The notes below the pieces were generated by a model. It ran no database searches. It had not been told where the DNA came from and saw only the letters and a program-made list of their open reading frames with translations. The position numbers were made by a program, and so were the translations under genes. From the NCBI GenBank assembly GCA_033850885.1, contig JAWWPG010000037.1, forward strand, positions 124,001 to 188,000: DNA of 64,000 nt, written 5' to 3'. The DNA comes from JAWWPG01 sp033850885 (lineage in GTDB: Bacteria > Actinomycetota > Actinomycetes > Propionibacteriales > Nocardioidaceae). Positions 1 through 8,613 of this stretch are shown here, piece after piece (position 1 is the first letter of the stretch; each line of letters begins with the position of its first letter).

Positions 1-579
1 CACGCGCTCCACCTCCCTCTCGGCCACGGCCACCACGGCGAGATCGAGGAATGGCTCGGCGCCGCAGCGGCGCCACGGTGGTACGTCTCGCACGTCAGCC
101 GACTCGAGCTCGACCGCCTTCGCAACACCCATCCCGATGTCGAGTTCCGGCCACGTGTCGGCACCGCTCTCTGGCTTGGTGACCGGGACGCCTTGTCGGC
201 AAGGGCTACCGTGATCGACGCGCATCCGGTCGCGCGCGGCGATCGGGTCGGCTACCGGCAGCACAGGAGCCTGCGCCCCGGCGTCCTGCTCGTCATGTCG
301 GGTGGCACCTCGCACGGGATCGGGCTCGAGGCGCCGGGAGCCGCGGCGTCTTCACGGCATCGGGTTCGGTCCCTGACCAAGGGCAGCCTCGAAGCCGTCG
401 GGTGGTCCTTGTCGCCGTACGTCGTCGAAGGCTTGCAGCGCTGGTTCGTCGAGCCGCCTCACATGCAGGTGAGCATGATCCTGCTGCCGCAAGGCGTCCG
501 GGTGCCGGCGGTGGGCGACGAGGTCGAGGTTCGGGTGCGTTTCACGACGACGACGTTCGACCACGTTCACCTCACCTGA
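1..579 (+). CDS. Alanine racemase family protein, 3' part (5' end outside window)
   Basis: The open frame runs from the first base to a TGA at 577-579 with no start needed, so this is the C-terminal ~192 residues of a longer gene. A TTG-initiated version from 193 would discard sequence that reads well upstream (RVGTALWLGD around 154-183). The visible segment carries HPVARGDRVGYRQ, then SGGTSHGIGLEAPG, then EPPHMQVSMILLP, a pattern I associate with the C-terminal beta domain of actinobacterial alanine racemase-like PLP proteins. If so it would interconvert L- and D-alanine for peptidoglycan, which suits the nearby PBP and MurJ genes. The PLP-lysine domain lies outside the window, so the assignment rests only on the C-terminal domain. 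The gene converges on the GT87 gene with a 55-base gap. Confidence 0.6.
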   Translation, partial: HALHLPLGHGHHGEIEEWLGAAAAPRWYVSHVSRLELDRLRNTHPDVEFRPRVGTALWLGDRDALSARATVIDAHPVARGDRVGYRQHRSLRPGVLLVMSGGTSHGIGLEAPGAAASSRHRVRSLTKGSLEAVGWSLSPYVVEGLQRWFVEPPHMQVSMILLPQGVRVPAVGDEVEVRVRFTTTTFDHVHLT

Positions 580-634
580 CCGGGTGCCCGCCGGTTGGTC
601 GAACCCCCGGGGAACCGGGCGGTCGGCCGAGCCG

Positions 635-2233
635 TCACCGCGGCGAAGAACGTCCGGACCTGATCAGGTCGGGCGCGCCGGGTGTGCCCGGTGGGTCGCC
701 GGCCGGGGGATCGTCCGCGAACGGCTCTGCGTCGACGCCCTCGTCGAGCACCCCACCCAACGGGTCGTCCGAGAGGCCGTCCGCCCGGACGGGGTCGCGC
801 CAGGGGTGCAGGATGTCCCGGATCACCATCACGACAAGGAAGATCTCACCGGCCAGCCTGGCCAGAATCGCGATCGAGTAGACCCAGTCGCAGCCGGTCG
901 CCGAGATGAACGACTGCGCGACCCGGCACGCGCCAGGCGTGACGAAGAAGTTCGCGATGTGCATCCAGACCGCGCAGAAGTAGAACAGCTCGCATGCCTG
1001 CCAGATGATGAGGTCCCGCCACCGTGGGCGGGCAAGAGCGGCCAGCGGCAGCAGCCAGAGCACGTACTGCGGCGAGTACACCTTGTTGATCAGCAGGAAC
1101 GACGCTACGACGAGGAACATCAGCTGGACGACCCGGGGCCTGCGGGGCGCGAGCAGCCCCAACAGGGCGATCATCAGGCACGCCAGGGCGAACAGGACCC
1201 ACGTGGTGGCGTTGATCTGGTCGACGCTCGCCGGGTGACCCACATCCGAGAAGAGCAGCCAGACCGAGCCGTAGTCCGCCCCTCGGTCCGCGTTGAAACG
1301 CCAGAACCAGAGAAACTCGGTGGGGGACCAGAGATAGACCGGGAGGTCGATGACGAGCCACGTGGCGACCCCGGCGGCGGCTGTCTTGACCCAGACGTCG
1401 AGCCTGCGTTCACGCAGGCACAGCACGAGGAGCGGGCCGAGGAGGAACAGCGGGAACAGCTTGGTGGCCGCGCCGAGCCCGATGAAGATCCCCGCCCAGA
1501 CCGGTCGCCTCGTGGACCAGGCCCAGAGGGCTCCCGCCACGCAACCGACCGCGAGCAGGTCCCAGTTGATGAATCCGGCCAGGGCGACCATCGGGGAGGC
1601 CGCGACGAACATCGCGTCCCATGGTCTTCGGCGCTGGGCCTTCACCAGCGCCATCAGGGCAAGTAGGTAGACGAGGAAGAAGCCGACCGCGTTGACGCAC
1701 CAGAAGACCGCCGAGTCGTGCTGCACGCCGAGGACCTGCCCCACCTGGGAGTGCGGGATCTGGCTCACATCGGGCGACTCACCGAGCCCGCGGGTGAGCC
1801 AGCCGGCCACTCCCATCCACAGCCCGGTCAGCACCGGGTACTCGACGGTGAGGTCGTTCGCATCCTGGGTCGTCGCAGGCTGCTTCTCCGGGGGCAGGTC
1901 CCCCTTCGGCGTGTAGGGGAAGATGCCCTCCGCGAGTCCCCGCGAGACGTACAGGAAGGGGATGTCGGTGTAGCACATGTGGGAGAACGGAAGCGGGGCC
2001 GCGTCCTCGCTCCATGACGTCACGACACAGGGTGACTTCTGGAACACGCCGAGCCCGAACACCACGGTCGCGACCGCCAGCGTCACCCGAAGCGGCGTCC
2101 ACCAGCTGCGACCGGTCCGGGCGTGCCGGCCCAGCGGTCCCGAGATCGCGGCGCTCGCGGCATGGGCCATCGGGTCGGCGAAGGTCGGGGCAACCACGTC
2201 GTCCGTGGTGCGGGTCGGCTCCGGGAACCTCAC
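635..2233 (-). CDS. GT87-family polytopic membrane glycosyltransferase (DUF2029-like)
   Basis: About 532 residues with roughly ten hydrophobic segments between residues 50 and 480, separated by short charged loops such as RRRPWD and ATKLFP, and a hydrophilic acidic Pro-rich C-terminal tail. This matches the GT-C fold GT87 group, in mycobacteria mannosyltransferases that use polyprenol-phosphate sugars at the outer membrane face. The gene follows the class A PBP with a 60-base gap on the same strand, the same order as ponA1-Rv0051, which supports an envelope role. I chose the GTG at 2233 because the strong ribosome site GGGAGG (complement of 2243-2248) directly abuts the ATG at 2242 but lies nine bases before this GTG. 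The donor and acceptor cannot be read from the sequence. Confidence 0.75.
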   Translation of the reverse strand: MRFPEPTRTTDDVVAPTFADPMAHAASAAISGPLGRHARTGRSWWTPLRVTLAVATVVFGLGVFQKSPCVVTSWSEDAAPLPFSHMCYTDIPFLYVSRGLAEGIFPYTPKGDLPPEKQPATTQDANDLTVEYPVLTGLWMGVAGWLTRGLGESPDVSQIPHSQVGQVLGVQHDSAVFWCVNAVGFFLVYLLALMALVKAQRRRPWDAMFVAASPMVALAGFINWDLLAVGCVAGALWAWSTRRPVWAGIFIGLGAATKLFPLFLLGPLLVLCLRERRLDVWVKTAAAGVATWLVIDLPVYLWSPTEFLWFWRFNADRGADYGSVWLLFSDVGHPASVDQINATTWVLFALACLMIALLGLLAPRRPRVVQLMFLVVASFLLINKVYSPQYVLWLLPLAALARPRWRDLIIWQACELFYFCAVWMHIANFFVTPGACRVAQSFISATGCDWVYSIAILARLAGEIFLVVMVIRDILHPWRDPVRADGLSDDPLGGVLDEGVDAEPFADDPPAGDPPGTPGAPDLIRSGRSSPR

Positions 2234-2302
2234 GCGCAGCATCCTCCCTCATGGCCCCGGCGGACACCGGCGGCCCTGCCAGTACGTCGACCTACCGGCC
2301 AG

Positions 2303-4543
2303 CTAGGGGTGGCCCGGGCGGATGGGCCCGGGGTGCGTCGGCCCGGTGTGGGTTGGCCGCGTGTGGGTTGGCTTGGTGTGGGTCGGGGTGGTGTGGGTCG
2401 GGCTGGTGGGTGGCGGAGTCGGGGGCGTCGTGGGTGGAGTCGGCGGCGTCGGAGGCGTCGGCGTCGGAGGCGTCGTGGGTGGCGTGCGGGGCGGAGTCGA
2501 GGGTGGCGTGCTGGGCGGGGTCGTCGGCACCGTGTGGGTGGGTGGGTGGTAGGGGGGTGTGGGCTGGGTACCGGACAGGTTGCCCGGTTGCGGGAAGCCG
2601 ATCACCTTGGTGCCCTGAAGCGCCGCGGTCATGTACGCCGTCCAGGTCTCGGTCGGGTAGTCGGCGCCGAAGTACGTGTCGAGGTAGCCGTCGAGCGGGT
2701 CGTTGCCGTCTCCTCGCGTGTACGAGACCGCCGTTGCGAGCTGCGGGGTGTACCCGACGAACCAGGATGACGAGACATGCTCCGCACACGTCGCGCATGA
2801 CTGCGCGGTGGCGGTCCCGGTCTTGCCGGCCGCCGGCCGGCCCAGCGCCGTCGCGCGCTGCCCGGTGCCGGACTGGACGACCGACTGCAGCGCCGATGTC
2901 ACGTTGCTCGAGACGGCCGGGCTGAACGCCCTGGTGCCGACCGTCCGGTGCTCGTAGCGAGGTCCGCCCGCGTCGCTCACCGACTGGACGACGTACCAGC
3001 TCGTGTGGACCCCCTTCGCCGCGAACGTGGCGTAGGCGTCGGCCATCGCCAAGGGCGACACCGACGCCGTACCCAGGGCGACGTTGTCGTACGGGTGCAG
3101 GCCCGGCGTGTGGGTCGGGATGCCCGCCGCCTCCGCAGCGGCGATGATGCGCTGGGGTCCGTTGTGCATCAGCGTGGTCAGGTCGACGAACGCCGTGTTG
3201 ACGGACTCTTCGGTCGCCGTCCGGAGCGTGATCGTGCCGTAGCTCTGGCCATTGGGGATGCCGGCCGCCTCACCCTCGTTGTGGACCTGGCTCCCGTCGG
3301 GGAGGGTGAACGGGGAGTTGCCGTTGAGCGGGCTATCCAGGGTGAAGCCGTCGTCGAGAGCGGCCGCCAGGGCGAACGCCTTGAACGTCGAGCCCGGCTG
3401 CACGAGGTTCGTCGCCCAGTTCTGCTGGCTGGCCACGAAGTTGCGGCCGCCGATGATGGCCCGGACCGCCCCGGTGCCGGGCTCCACGCTGGCCAGCCCG
3501 ACATGCAGGTCGCGCTTGCCCTTCGGCCTGATCGTGCTGACGGCCTTCTGGGCGTCGACCATGTCCCGGTAGCTGAACGTGGTGACGATCTTGAGGCCCC
3601 CGCCGTAGATCTGCTGCGGCGTGAACCCGTCGGTGGCCAGCGCACTCTGGACCATCGTCATCAGGAAGCCGCGCTCGCCGGCGTACTGGTCCCTCGTCGA
3701 GGGGTCGGGGATGGGCGGAAGCCGTTGTTCGTAACGTCTCGCCTGCGCAGCGCTCAGGTTGCCGAGCTGCTGCATTCCGTTGAGGACGTAGCGGTAGCGG
3801 GCCAGCAGGGCCGGGGCGTTGGACCGGGAGACGCCCGGGTCCAGGTTGCTCGGCGAGTTGAGCACAGCGGCCAGCACCGCGCTCTGGGGAACCGTCAGCT
3901 GGCTGGCCGGCTCTTGGAAGTACGCCTCCGCTGCGGCGTCGATACCGTAGGCGCCCCTCCCGTAGTAGATCGTGTTGAGGTAACCCTCGAGGATCTGCTG
4001 TTTGCTGAGCTGCTGGTCGATCTTGACCGAGATGAACGCTTCCTCGATCTTGCGTGTCCAAGTGCGCTGCTGTGACAGGTAGAGCAGCTTCACGTACTGC
4101 TGCGTGATGGTGGACCCTCCCTGGGTCGCCCCGCCCGTCAGGTTGTTCCAGGCGGCCCGGACGATGCCCTTCGGGTCGAGCCCGGGATCGGTCCAGAACG
4201 TTCGGTTCTCGGCCGAAACGACGGCGTTCTGCACGGAGATCGGGATCTGCGAAAGCGGGATACTGTGCCTGTTCTGGACGGCGAACGTCCCGATCACGTG
4301 TTTTCCGTCGGAGTAGTACACAGTCGACGTCTGCGCCTGGAAGGCGGCGTTGGGGTCCGGGATGCCGATGGACCGGTAGGCGATGTAGATGGCGAGGAAC
4401 GCCACGGCCAAGAACGCGACGCCCGTGATGAAACCCCACTTGAGGATCTTGGCGGCGATGTAGTTCGCCTTGTCCCAGCCCGTGGTGTCACGAAGCCTGA
4501 CCTGTCCGCTCTTGCCGCTCCCCTGACCCTTTTCCGGCCTCAC
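2303..4543 (-). CDS. ponA: Bifunctional class A penicillin-binding protein
   Basis: A 746-residue peptidoglycan synthase. A short basic cytoplasmic stretch and one membrane segment (about 33-55) precede a GT51 glycosyltransferase domain with the catalytic glutamate in SAENRTFW (E112) and the GGSTITQQ motif (143-150). The transpeptidase domain has all three penicillin-binding motifs: STFK (S385, K388), SVN (447-449) and KTG (574-576). The last ~80 residues are a low-complexity Pro/Thr tail. It polymerises glycan strands from lipid II and cross-links the stems. The GTG start shares one base with the TAG stop of the DUF5318 gene (TAGTG), so the two are translationally coupled. Order and domains match mycobacterial ponA1, so the call is firm. 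The tail differs in length among relatives and is the least constrained part. Confidence 0.95.
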   Translation of the reverse strand: MRPEKGQGSGKSGQVRLRDTTGWDKANYIAAKILKWGFITGVAFLAVAFLAIYIAYRSIGIPDPNAAFQAQTSTVYYSDGKHVIGTFAVQNRHSIPLSQIPISVQNAVVSAENRTFWTDPGLDPKGIVRAAWNNLTGGATQGGSTITQQYVKLLYLSQQRTWTRKIEEAFISVKIDQQLSKQQILEGYLNTIYYGRGAYGIDAAAEAYFQEPASQLTVPQSAVLAAVLNSPSNLDPGVSRSNAPALLARYRYVLNGMQQLGNLSAAQARRYEQRLPPIPDPSTRDQYAGERGFLMTMVQSALATDGFTPQQIYGGGLKIVTTFSYRDMVDAQKAVSTIRPKGKRDLHVGLASVEPGTGAVRAIIGGRNFVASQQNWATNLVQPGSTFKAFALAAALDDGFTLDSPLNGNSPFTLPDGSQVHNEGEAAGIPNGQSYGTITLRTATEESVNTAFVDLTTLMHNGPQRIIAAAEAAGIPTHTPGLHPYDNVALGTASVSPLAMADAYATFAAKGVHTSWYVVQSVSDAGGPRYEHRTVGTRAFSPAVSSNVTSALQSVVQSGTGQRATALGRPAAGKTGTATAQSCATCAEHVSSSWFVGYTPQLATAVSYTRGDGNDPLDGYLDTYFGADYPTETWTAYMTAALQGTKVIGFPQPGNLSGTQPTPPYHPPTHTVPTTPPSTPPSTPPRTPPTTPPTPTPPTPPTPPTTPPTPPPTSPTHTTPTHTKPTHTRPTHTGPTHPGPIRPGHP
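2306..2554 (-). repeat. Low-complexity tandem repeats encoding the Pro/Thr tail of the PBP
   Basis: On the plus strand this stretch is nearly pure G/T with recurring GTGGGTCGG, GGAGTCG and GGCGTCGGAGGC units. It encodes a tail of repeated PPT, TPP and PTHT motifs ending in PTHPGPIRPGHP. Such stretches change length readily by replication slippage. In related proteins a Pro-rich tail is thought to extend through or along the wall. Confidence 0.7.
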
Positions 4544-4956
4544 TAGTCGTCGTCTTCGACGGTGCGCTGCCGACGTGGCGGCTTGCGGGGTACGCCGTCG
4601 CCCACGACGTACGACTCGACCAGATGGTTCCAGCTGCAGGCCTTGCAGACCTCCAGCACGAAAACCCGGATCTCCCCGTGCTGGTGGGCCATCGCCTCGA
4701 TGTCCTGACGTGACTTGATCCGCCCGGAATACTGCCCGAGCTCGTCACCGAACACATAGGACAGGTGCGCCATCTGCGGCTTGCGGCAGACCGGACAGGG
4801 CTTATCGGTCGGCTCGCCGTGATGCTTGGCTGCCAGCAGGGTGTAGGGATCCGCGTCGCACACGTCGTCCATGGTGGTCGCGCCGCCGTTGAACAGCGTC
4901 GAGAGCTTGGCTCGGCGCTGCAGGGAGTAGTCGATGACCGATCGCTGGGACCACAT
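4543..4956 (-). CDS. DUF5318 family protein (zinc-ribbon-like)
   Basis: About 137 residues starting MWSQRSVIDYSLQRRAKL. A longer frame reaches 5028, but its first 24 residues are Arg/Gly-rich and unlike the family, so I take the ATG at 4956. Two cysteine pairs, CPVCRK and EVCKAC, spaced around a helical segment, suggest a small metal-binding fold. The C-terminus is acidic (VEDDD). The gene lies directly upstream of the class A PBP and overlaps its start by one base, as Rv0049 does with ponA1. Its function is unknown. The coupling suggests a regulatory or accessory role in cell-wall synthesis, which is inference only. Confidence 0.8.
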   Translation of the reverse strand: MWSQRSVIDYSLQRRAKLSTLFNGGATTMDDVCDADPYTLLAAKHHGEPTDKPCPVCRKPQMAHLSYVFGDELGQYSGRIKSRQDIEAMAHQHGEIRVFVLEVCKACSWNHLVESYVVGDGVPRKPPRRQRTVEDDD

Positions 4957-5135
4957 GATGCCTTCGAGGGTACGGGGGCACCCCAGCCCGATTCCAACTC
5001 CCTCGCGCTCGCGTGACCTACATCGCACGCCTGGACCCGGCCGGGACGGCTTGGGTGCCGCAGCGGGAGGAGAACGGCATCGGTCGAGCCGGCGACTTGC
5101 GCGTGAACGGAAGACCGACTAGGTTGCATCTCGAT

Positions 5136-5150
5136 GTATCAGTACGATAC
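5136..5150. promoter_or_regulatory. Candidate PadR operator upstream of padR-ino1
   Basis: A perfect inverted repeat, GTATC-AGTAC-GATAC, 44 bases before the padR start and in the divergent region shared with the DUF5318/PBP operon. PadR proteins bind dyads of this size and usually repress their own gene. The A/T-rich half-sites stand out in the GC-rich surroundings. There is no binding evidence. Confidence 0.45.
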
Positions 5151-5193
5151 GTGGGACCGATAGATCACGGCGAAGGATCCGGAGGCACAGCAG

Positions 5194-5829
5194 GTGGCGA
5201 CGAAGCGTGGGGACGCTCTCGAGCTGGCGGTTCTCGGCCTGCTCAACGACTCCCCCATGCACGGCTACGAGCTTCGCAAGCGCGTGACGACGCTGCTGGG
5301 CTGGGGCCGGGTGCTGTCGTTCGGCTCGCTGTACCCGTGCCTGAGGCAGATGCAGCAGGACGGGCTGCTGAGCGAGGACACCTCGGTCGACACGCCCGCC
5401 GCCCGCGCCGCCCGGCGGGGCAAGATCGTCTACAAGCTGACCGCCGAAGGGAAGGAGCGGTTCGCCACCCTCGTCTCCGCCGGCGGCCCGAGCTCGTGGG
5501 ACGACGAGAACTTCGGCGTGCACTTCGCGTTCTTCGGGGCGACCAGCGCCGAGAACCGGCTGCGGATCCTGGAGGGCCGCCGGAGCCGCCTGGAGGAGCG
5601 ACTGGAGGGAGTGCGGCTGTCCCTCGCGCGCTCCCGGGAACGCCTCGACAGCTACACCTTGGAGCTGCAGCGCCACGGCCTCGAGTCAGTCGAGCGAGAG
5701 GTCCGTTGGTTGACCGAGCTCATCGACAGCGAACGGGTCGGGAGCACCGAGCCCCGCCGCTCGGTCGCCGTCCACACATCAAAGACAAGCGCCGCGGAGA
5801 CCCCGCACGGTGCAGACAACCGGGAATGA
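5194..5829 (+). CDS. PadR-family transcriptional regulator
   Basis: A 211-residue protein with an N-terminal winged helix: LAVLGLLNDSPMHGYELRK, then SFGSLYPCLRQMQQDGLL, the classic PadR recognition region (residues ~8-65). A C-terminal helical dimerisation domain (~110-195) is rich in Arg and Glu. The GTG start at 5194 is preceded by GGAGG at 5181-5185. The next gene is inositol-3-phosphate synthase, whose ATG lies 11 bases past the padR stop, so the two are probably co-transcribed. The same pair occurs in mycobacteria (Rv0047c-Rv0046c). It likely represses its own operon, and perhaps the divergent envelope operon, through the dyad at 5136-5150. Confidence 0.9.
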   Translation: MATKRGDALELAVLGLLNDSPMHGYELRKRVTTLLGWGRVLSFGSLYPCLRQMQQDGLLSEDTSVDTPAARAARRGKIVYKLTAEGKERFATLVSAGGPSSWDDENFGVHFAFFGATSAENRLRILEGRRSRLEERLEGVRLSLARSRERLDSYTLELQRHGLESVEREVRWLTELIDSERVGSTEPRRSVAVHTSKTSAAETPHGADNRE

Positions 5830-5839
5830 GGAAAACCGA

Positions 5840-6919
5840 ATGGGTTCGGTTCGTGTAGCCATCATCGGCGTCGGCAACTGTGCGACGTCGCTCATCCAAG
5901 GCGTCCACTACTACCAGGACGCCGACCCAGCAGGAAGCGTGCCCGGACTCATGCACGTGAAGTTCGGGGACTACCACGTCCGCGACATCGAGTTCGTGGC
6001 CGCGTTCGACGTCGACGCGAAGAAGGTGGGTTTCGACCTGGCCGACGCCACCACCGCCAGCGAGAACAACACGATCAAGATCTGTGACGTGCCGCCGCTC
6101 GGAGTCACCGTGCAGCGCGGCCACACATTGGACGGGCTCGGGAAGTACTACCGGGAGACCATCGAGGAGAGCGACACCGAGCCGGTCGACGTCGTCGCGG
6201 CACTGCAGGAGGCGAAGGCCGACGTGCTCGTGTCCTACCTGCCGGTGGGATCCGAGAAGGCCGACAAGTTCTACGCGCAGTGCGCCATCGACGCCGGTGT
6301 GGCGTTCGTCAACGCGCTGCCGGTGTTCATCGCCTCCGACCCGGAGTGGGCGGCGAAGTTCGAGGCCGCCGGCGTCCCGATCATCGGCGACGACATCAAG
6401 TCGCAGGTCGGTGCGACCATCACGCACCGCGTGCTGGCCCGGCTCTTCCAGGACCGTGGCGTGGTGCTCGACCGCACCTACCAGCTGAACGTCGGCGGCA
6501 ACATGGACTTCAAGAACATGCTCGAGCGCGACCGCCTGATGTCGAAGAAGATCTCGAAGACGCAGTCGGTCACGTCGAACATCGACCACGACCTCGGCAC
6601 CAAGAACGTGCACATCGGCCCGTCCGACTACGTCCAGTGGCTCGACGACCGCAAGTGGGCGTACGTCCGGCTCGAGGGGCGCGCGTTCGGCAACGTCCCG
6701 CTCAACATGGAGTACAAGCTCGAGGTCTGGGACTCCCCGAACTCGGCCGGCATCATCATCGACGCGATCCGGGCGGCGAAGATCGCGAAGGACCGCGGTA
6801 TCGGTGGCCCGCTGCTCGCGGCCTCGTCATACCTGATGAAGTCGCCGCCGGTGCAGCGCCCGGACGACGAGGGCCGCGACTCGGTCGAGTCCTTCATCCG
6901 AGGTGACGTCGAGCGCTGA
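5840..6919 (+). CDS. ino1: Inositol-3-phosphate synthase
   Basis: Converts glucose 6-phosphate to 1L-myo-inositol 1-phosphate with bound NAD, the first step toward phosphatidylinositol and mycothiol in actinobacteria. The ~359-residue protein begins MGSVRVAIIGVGNCATS, containing the GVGNCA NAD-binding turn, and keeps the family blocks DVLVSYLPVGSE, SQVGATITHRV, LNVGGNMDF and WDSPNSAG. The catalytic lysines lie in the GNMDFKNMLERDRLMSKK region. An upstream in-frame ATG at 5810 lies inside padR and would add ten atypical residues, so I use the ATG at 5840. The sequence reads like the mycobacterial Ino1 almost throughout. The repeat block follows directly downstream. Confidence 0.97.
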   Translation: MGSVRVAIIGVGNCATSLIQGVHYYQDADPAGSVPGLMHVKFGDYHVRDIEFVAAFDVDAKKVGFDLADATTASENNTIKICDVPPLGVTVQRGHTLDGLGKYYRETIEESDTEPVDVVAALQEAKADVLVSYLPVGSEKADKFYAQCAIDAGVAFVNALPVFIASDPEWAAKFEAAGVPIIGDDIKSQVGATITHRVLARLFQDRGVVLDRTYQLNVGGNMDFKNMLERDRLMSKKISKTQSVTSNIDHDLGTKNVHIGPSDYVQWLDDRKWAYVRLEGRAFGNVPLNMEYKLEVWDSPNSAGIIIDAIRAAKIAKDRGIGGPLLAASSYLMKSPPVQRPDDEGRDSVESFIRGDVER

Positions 6920-6978
6920 GCCGCCCGACTCCGCTGTACGCCGACCGCGCGGCCCGCCCCGCATAGGCTCGCGCGTTT

Positions 6979-7261
6979 GCCTGGCAAGCCAGGCAGGTGC
7001 ACCGTTTGCCACCCAGGCCTGCCTGGCAAAGGGGCCATTTGCGCGGCATGCCAGGCAGGTGCACCGTTTGAGCCCGGCCCGCCTGGGACCCCCCTTTCGC
7101 GGCGCTTGGGTGGTGCACCACCCAAGTGGCCCTCGAGCCACTCACATCTGGGTGGCACGAGGGAGGTCTGGGTGGTGCACCACCGAAATGGCCCCGGCCT
7201 GCTCCGCAAAGGCAAGGGGCCATTTGCGCGGCATGCCAGGCAGATGCACCGTTTGAGCCCG
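6979..7261. repeat. Gene-free block of interspersed direct and inverted repeats
   Basis: This fills most of the 382-base gap between ino1 and the MFS gene; I see no credible gene in it. A 21-base unit reading GCCAGGCAGRTGCACCGTTT plus G occurs at 6988-7008, 7050-7070 and 7235-7255. The last two copies lie inside a 47-base direct repeat (7030-7076 and 7215-7261) with one mismatch. An 11-base perfect inverted repeat (7018-7028 with 7049-7059) and several GGTGGTGCACCACC-type palindromes lie between. The units are not evenly spaced, so this is not a CRISPR array. It resembles REP/BIME-type palindromic clusters, or several transcription terminators in series. Confidence 0.75.
7105..7126. repeat. 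Perfect 22-base palindrome
   Basis: The sequence is identical to its reverse complement over 22 bases, centred on TGCA (CTTGGGTGGTG plus its mirror). A shorter relative, GGTGGTGCACCACC, recurs at 7171-7184 with the same GGCC-containing flank. As RNA it would fold into an 11-pair stem with almost no loop; as DNA it could extrude or bind a dimer. It lies about 190 bases after ino1 and could help end its transcription. Confidence 0.7.
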
Positions 7262-7301
7262 AGCGCCGGATGACCCTCAAGACGCGGCAGACTTGCTGTC
7301 C

Positions 7302-8591
7302 ATGCCCTTCCTGGCCGACCTCCGCCGGCTGCTGAAGGGTGCCCGGTTCCGGGAGCTGTTCGTGGTCCGGCTGACCAGCCAGGCGGCGGACGGCGTGTTC
7401 CAGGTCAGCCTCGCGTCGTACGTGCTCTTCTCACCGCAGGACAAGCCGAACGCGAGAGCCATCGCGGCCGGCCTCGCTGCGCTGCTGCTCCCGTTCAGCA
7501 TCCTCGGCCCATTCGTCGGGGTCTTCCTGGACCGGTGGCGGCGGCGCAATGTCCTGGTCTGGGCCAACCTGGTGCGGCTGGCGCCGGTCGCGGCGACGGC
7601 CGCCATGGTCGCCGCCGGGGCAAAGGGGGTCTGGCTGTTCGTCCTCGTGCTGCTCGCCCTGAGCGTCAACCGGTTCCTGCTGGCCGGGCTGTCGGCCGCC
7701 CTTCCCCATGTCGTCGCCCGCAGGGAGCTCCTCCTGGCGAACTCGCTGACGCCCACCAGCGGGACGATCGCGTTCATGGTCGGCCTCGGGCTGGCGTCCG
7801 GTATCCGGCCGCTGGTGCCCGGCGGCAACCCCGACGTGGTGCTCGTGCTGGTCTCGGGTCTCGGCTATCTTGGCGCGGCGCTGCTGGCGCTGCGGATGCC
7901 GGCCGACCTGCTCGGTCCCGACTACGACCCCGACCGCCCCCAGGTCCGGGAGGCGCTCGGCAACGTCGTGCTCGGGCTCGGGGACGGGCTGCGCCATCTT
8001 CAGGAGCGGACGACGCCTGCTGCAGCGCTGGCCGTCATCGCCGTGCACCGCTTCCTCTACGGGTTGACGACCGTCGCGACGATCCTTCTCTACCGCAACT
8101 ACTTCCACGACTCACACGACACAGACGCGGCGCTCCGGGGGCTCGCCACCGCGGTTCTGGTGTCCGGCCTGGGCTTCTTCGCCGCCGCTGTGCTGACTCC
8201 GCTGGCGACGACGCGGCTCACCCCCCAGCACTGGATCGTCGTGCTGCTCGGGCTGAGCGCGGTGGTCGACCTGATGCCGGCCGCCCTATTCACCCAGTGG
8301 GGCATCCTGGTGGCCGCGTTCGGGCTCGGCGTATCGGCCCAGGGCGTCAAGATCTGTGTCGACACGCTCGTCCAGATGGGCGTCGACGACGCCTTCCGAG
8401 GCCGGGTCTTCGCGCTCTACGACGTCATCTTCAACCTCGTGTTCGTCGCGGCTGCCGCGGTCGGCGCGTACGTCATCCCCACCAGCGGCAAGTCCTACGC
8501 GTTGCTCATCTGCGTCAGTCTCGGGTACGCCGGGGCGGCCGTCGGGTACGCCGTCCTGCCCGGGCGTCTCAGCCTGGCAGCTGCCACCTGA
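7302..8591 (+). CDS. MFS transporter
   Basis: About 429 residues with twelve predicted membrane segments. The hallmark loop between segments 2 and 3 is present as GVFLDRWRRRNVLVWANLVR (residues ~67-86). A long polar stretch near the middle (PDYDPDRPQVREALGN) matches the cytoplasmic loop between the two six-helix halves. The likely start is the ATG at 7302; a TTG nine bases earlier is possible, and neither has a good ribosome site. It converges on the CCA-adding enzyme gene with only 13 bases between the stops. The substrate is unknown; the closest general match is the two-halved drug or metabolite exporter group. Confidence 0.8.
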   Translation: MPFLADLRRLLKGARFRELFVVRLTSQAADGVFQVSLASYVLFSPQDKPNARAIAAGLAALLLPFSILGPFVGVFLDRWRRRNVLVWANLVRLAPVAATAAMVAAGAKGVWLFVLVLLALSVNRFLLAGLSAALPHVVARRELLLANSLTPTSGTIAFMVGLGLASGIRPLVPGGNPDVVLVLVSGLGYLGAALLALRMPADLLGPDYDPDRPQVREALGNVVLGLGDGLRHLQERTTPAAALAVIAVHRFLYGLTTVATILLYRNYFHDSHDTDAALRGLATAVLVSGLGFFAAAVLTPLATTRLTPQHWIVVLLGLSAVVDLMPAALFTQWGILVAAFGLGVSAQGVKICVDTLVQMGVDDAFRGRVFALYDVIFNLVFVAAAAVGAYVIPTSGKSYALLICVSLGYAGAAVGYAVLPGRLSLAAAT

Positions 8592-8613
8592 GCCCCGGAG
8601 GTGCTCAGGTGGC
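8583..8613. terminator. Bidirectional terminator between MFS and pcnA
   Basis: A perfect 11-base stem (GCCACCTGAGC with GCTCAGGTGGC) and a nine-base loop, spanning the stop codons of both convergent genes. There is no U-tract on either side, as is common in GC-rich actinobacteria. Confidence 0.7.

Noticed and set aside
584..1666. Plus-strand 360-residue frame opposite the GT87 gene
   Set aside because: Its composition is charged and repetitive, with no domain. The minus strand has a clear polytopic membrane protein.
2322..2552. Plus-strand Gly/Val-rich protein
   Set aside because: It is the reverse reading of the Pro/Thr repeat tail of the PBP.
6979..7261. Possible CRISPR array after ino1
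   Set aside because: The repeat copies are unevenly spaced, overlap longer duplications, and have no cas genes nearby.
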